Of a stretch of 64,000 bases of DNA, positions 62,365 through 64,000 are shown in pieces. The stretch lies in the NCBI GenBank assembly GCA_902784585.1, contig CACZVM010000003.1, forward strand, positions 158,812 through 222,811, read 5' to 3'. Origin of the DNA: an uncultured Bacteroidales bacterium (GTDB lineage Bacteria > Bacteroidota > Bacteroidia > Bacteroidales > Paludibacteraceae). Each line of letters begins with the position of its first letter. Positions within the stretch are counted from its first letter, which is position 1. Below the pieces are notes generated by a model. That model did no database searches and was not told the DNA's origin. It saw nothing but the letters and a program-made list of their open reading frames with translations. The translations under genes were made by a program, and so were the position numbers.

Positions 62365-62742
62365 CAAAAAAGGACCCGGAGCGTTCTCCCAACGGAATGG
62401 GAGAAGCGGCTTCCGCCTAAGAGGGTAATTCAAAAAAGGACCAAGCCATGACACACAACTCATTCAAAAAAGGACCAGGCCATGTATTAACTCTACTCGA
62501 ATATAATATCCCTTCAAAAAAAGGACCAGGCTATGTAATAAGTCTACTCAAATATAAATCTCCACAAAAAAGGACCAGGCTATGTATTAACTCTACTCGA
62601 ATATAATATCCCTTCAAAAAAGGACCAAGCCATGACACACAACTCATTCAAAAAAGGACCAGGCCATATATTAACTCTACTCTAATATTTATCCCTTCAA
62701 AAAAAGGACCAAGCCAAGGGACGTGTTACTCAAAAAAGGACC
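62365..62742. repeat. Array of nine CAAAAAAGGACC repeats
   Basis: Copies start at 62365, 62431, 62465, 62515, 62565, 62615, 62649, 62698 and 62731. Two copies have seven A instead of six. Gaps between starts are 66, 34, 50, 50, 50, 34, 49 and 33 bases. There are two main unit types: about 34 bases (with AAGCCATGACACAC) and about 50 bases (with ATTAACTCTACTCGAAT). It fills the whole gap between the winged-helix gene and the truncated DUF354 gene. The spacing is not that of CRISPR, and the spacers themselves are repeated. Confidence 0.9.
62374..62421 (-). other. 48-base structured element, copy E1, within the repeat array
   Basis: Read on the minus strand it begins CTTAGGCGGAAGCCGC and ends ACGCTCCGGGT. 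The 8-bp hairpin arms (62384-62391 and 62398-62405) enclose TTCCGT, the loop also found in copy E2. Compared with 39251-39298, three stem pairs change on both sides and keep pairing. It lies about 25-75 bases upstream of the winged-helix gene start. Confidence 0.7.
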
Positions 62743-62748
62743 AGGCTA

Positions 62749-63528
62749 CTATTTAAATCTATCCCAGAAATCGGGGGTGGCATTTTTAACTTCTTGTGCA
62801 GAGGAGGGATATTGCTCGATGAAATAGGTCAAGAACTTGGCACAATCGATTTTGTCGCTGAGCATCTTCTCCCTGCGGGATTGGAAAGTGGCTCGGCGTT
62901 CTTCGGATGGCATGGAGACAAGCTCTTCCACACGCTTGTATAATTCTTCTACTCCACTCGGCTGGAGGGAACCATCGGTGCGACGGATGGGTGAATCGAC
63001 AGGAAGGACACTTGCGTGTATTCCATAGCCTAATTCATATTTGTCTTCCAGTTCGCGGAGGTAACCGATGCGGCCAACGAAGTCGTTGAAGCGGACGAAG
63101 GGTACTCCCAGCACACCAGCTTCGGCAGCCATGGTCTGCGAGTCGCCGATATAGAGCGACGCAAACGCCATGACGTGGTGCATGTCAAGCGGATTGATCT
63201 TAATGCGGTACTTCTCAAACTGCGGTTCCAAGGGACGTTCGGAAGTAATGTATATGCGAGGCTTGTTCCTCGAAGCTTCAGAAAGGGAACAAGCTGAGGG
63301 AGAAAGGGAACAAGCTGAACCTGAGTTCTCGAGAATATCTATCAGCCGCTGCGCAATTTCGGTGTTGATGCCTTTGATGCCGGAGTCGTGGTGGGCATTG
63401 AGGGACGCGAAGCGGATTACGAAATAGGGTTTGGAGGTATCGATGCCGTATGCTTCGACAATCTTCGGATCGGGTGTAAAATGATTCGGATGGAGATATA
63501 ACAGTTCGATGTTCCCGGGCCAACGCAG
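62749..63528 (-). pseudogene. Truncated DUF354 glycosyltransferase-like gene
   Basis: The open frame covers only the C-terminal two thirds of a DUF354 protein: LHPNHFTPDPKIVEAYGI, YFVIRFASLNAHHDSGIKGI, then YIGDSQTMAAEAGVLGVPFV and LEDKYELGYGI, typical of the family. An in-frame TAA at 63529-63531 closes the 5' side, no start or N-terminal Rossmann half is present, and the earliest ATG (63229-63231) would remove more. A 22-bp tandem repeat adds SACSLSPSACSLSEAS in frame near 63290. DUF354 genes usually accompany wecB-type epimerases, which fits the neighbour at 60714-61958. Confidence 0.8.
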
Positions 63529-63564
63529 TTAAAAATCAAAGATCACTTTCAAAAATATTCTATG

Positions 63565-63579
63565 GTCACAATTTGTGAC
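63565..63579. promoter_or_regulatory. Perfect palindrome GTCACAA-T-TTGTGAC
   Basis: A 15-base palindrome in the gap between the two flanking genes. It could be a regulator-binding site for the 63594-63998 gene or its relatives; no function is shown. Confidence 0.35.
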
Positions 63580-63593
63580 TTTAAAACTTTATC

Positions 63594-63998
63594 TCACTCC
63601 GGCTCACCATCCATCGTCGCCAACAGCTCCAAACCTTTCTGCGTCAGTTTGTAGGCTTGTTCGGGTTTGGTGGGAGAATTGGGGTACGCAAAAGCAATCA
63701 GGCCCATGCCACATGCCGGTTTCAGGTAATGATCGATAAACGTTCGCCTACTCTTCTGCCGCAGTTGCAAGTCAGCCACCAGTTGTCGCCGCGGCAGCAC
63801 AGCCTTCCCGATCACACGCACCAATATCTTCACGCGCTCATCCACAGCACCATCTCCACGCAACCGTTTGTTCCTTGGCTCCTCAACAATCACATTAGGT
63901 TCCTCAGTCGGTTCGTCGATTGCCTCAATGTAAAAACTAAATGGCCGGAACCCATCGTTGCAACTGATCATCGCGCTCATCGGATTGCGCATCCACCC
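63594..63998 (-). CDS. Winged-helix protein paralogue (5' end beyond window)
   Basis: At least 132 residues. The C-terminal half (VLPRRQLVADLQLRQKSRRT, DHYLKPACGMGLI, PEQAYKLTQKGLELLA) is clearly related to the protein at 62079-62348. The N-terminal part is acidic and polar (EPTEEPNVIVEEPRN). The frame has an ATG at 63992 but stays open to the window end, so the true protein may be longer, possibly a Fic-type or AlbA-type regulator. Confidence 0.65.
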   Translation of the reverse strand, partial: GWMRNPMSAMISCNDGFRPFSFYIEAIDEPTEEPNVIVEEPRNKRLRGDGAVDERVKILVRVIGKAVLPRRQLVADLQLRQKSRRTFIDHYLKPACGMGLIAFAYPNSPTKPEQAYKLTQKGLELLATMDGEPE

Positions 63999-64000
63999 AT

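Noticed and set aside
62365-62742. CRISPR array
   Set aside because: Repeats are only 12-13 bases, gaps vary from 33 to 66, spacers are themselves repeated and no cas gene is present.

Overview
The window is about 64 kb from a chromosome of a Bacteroidota bacterium, almost certainly order Bacteroidales. The support is direct: protein content (PorT- and PorE-type type IX secretion parts, a Rho with a long basic N-terminal insertion, OMP_b-brl-type outer membrane receptor, the rplM-rpsI-rpsB-tsf cluster, pepT-gcvT) and promoters of the Bacteroidota type. I read 16 promoters with TAnnTTTG and a TTTG/CTTG box separated by exactly 20 bases; many carry an extended -33 box close to yTTGCATATATGA. 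The genus cannot be told from the sequence alone.

Layout. 1-4.9 kb: 5' part of anaerobic ribonucleotide reductase nrdD, then two related surface proteins with duplicated upstream regions. 4.7-4.9 kb: a dispersed element with an 11-bp tandem repeat. 5.0-7.3 kb: umuDC and a divergent bactofilin. 7.4-13.5 kb: DUF1015 protein, PorE-like OmpA lipoprotein, thyA, folA and an exported protein. 13.5-22.9 kb: glycosyltransferase remnant, rho, aroQ, outer membrane receptor, porT, beta-helix lipoprotein, ribF, pseudouridine synthase. 22.9-31.9 kb (minus strand): a surface-polysaccharide operon (ytxH, holin-like, gmd, fcl, deacetylase, Gfo/Idh/MocA enzyme, two Wza-like lipoproteins, Wzc-like kinase); a second copy of the 11-bp element lies between gmd and fcl. 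32.1-38.5 kb: dehydrogenase, lipoprotein, pepT, gcvT, patatin, then an acyl-CoA ligase. 38.5-44.7 kb: yjjG-like HAD, tRNA-Pro, FadL-like porin, trpS, lrp, O-methyltransferase, GNAT, HAD, membrane protein. 44.7-48.2 kb: recR, a shortened RelA/SpoT protein, a membrane-anchored protein, rsmD. 48.2-58.5 kb: a von Willebrand A type IX cargo, gltX, recQ, DUF748 protein, and the ribosomal tsf-rpsB-rpsI-rplM cluster. 58.7-64 kb: a surface protein, wecB, two winged-helix paralogues flanking a truncated DUF354 gene and a nine-copy repeat array.

Functional themes are nucleotide supply (nrdD, thyA, folA), SOS mutagenesis and repair (umuDC, recR, recQ), envelope and type IX secretion, and fucose/capsule-type polysaccharide export.

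The most unusual signal is a 48-base element present twice: directly in front of tRNA-Pro (39251-39298) and, inverted, at 62374-62421. The copies differ at 8 positions, six of which form three fully compensated base pairs in one hairpin with an identical loop. The second copy sits at one end of an array of nine CAAAAAAGGACC repeats. Other notable signals are short simple repeats inserted in frame within conserved genes, a shared operator-like module upstream of nrdD and a surface-protein gene, and a RelA/SpoT protein lacking both its HD and ACT ends.
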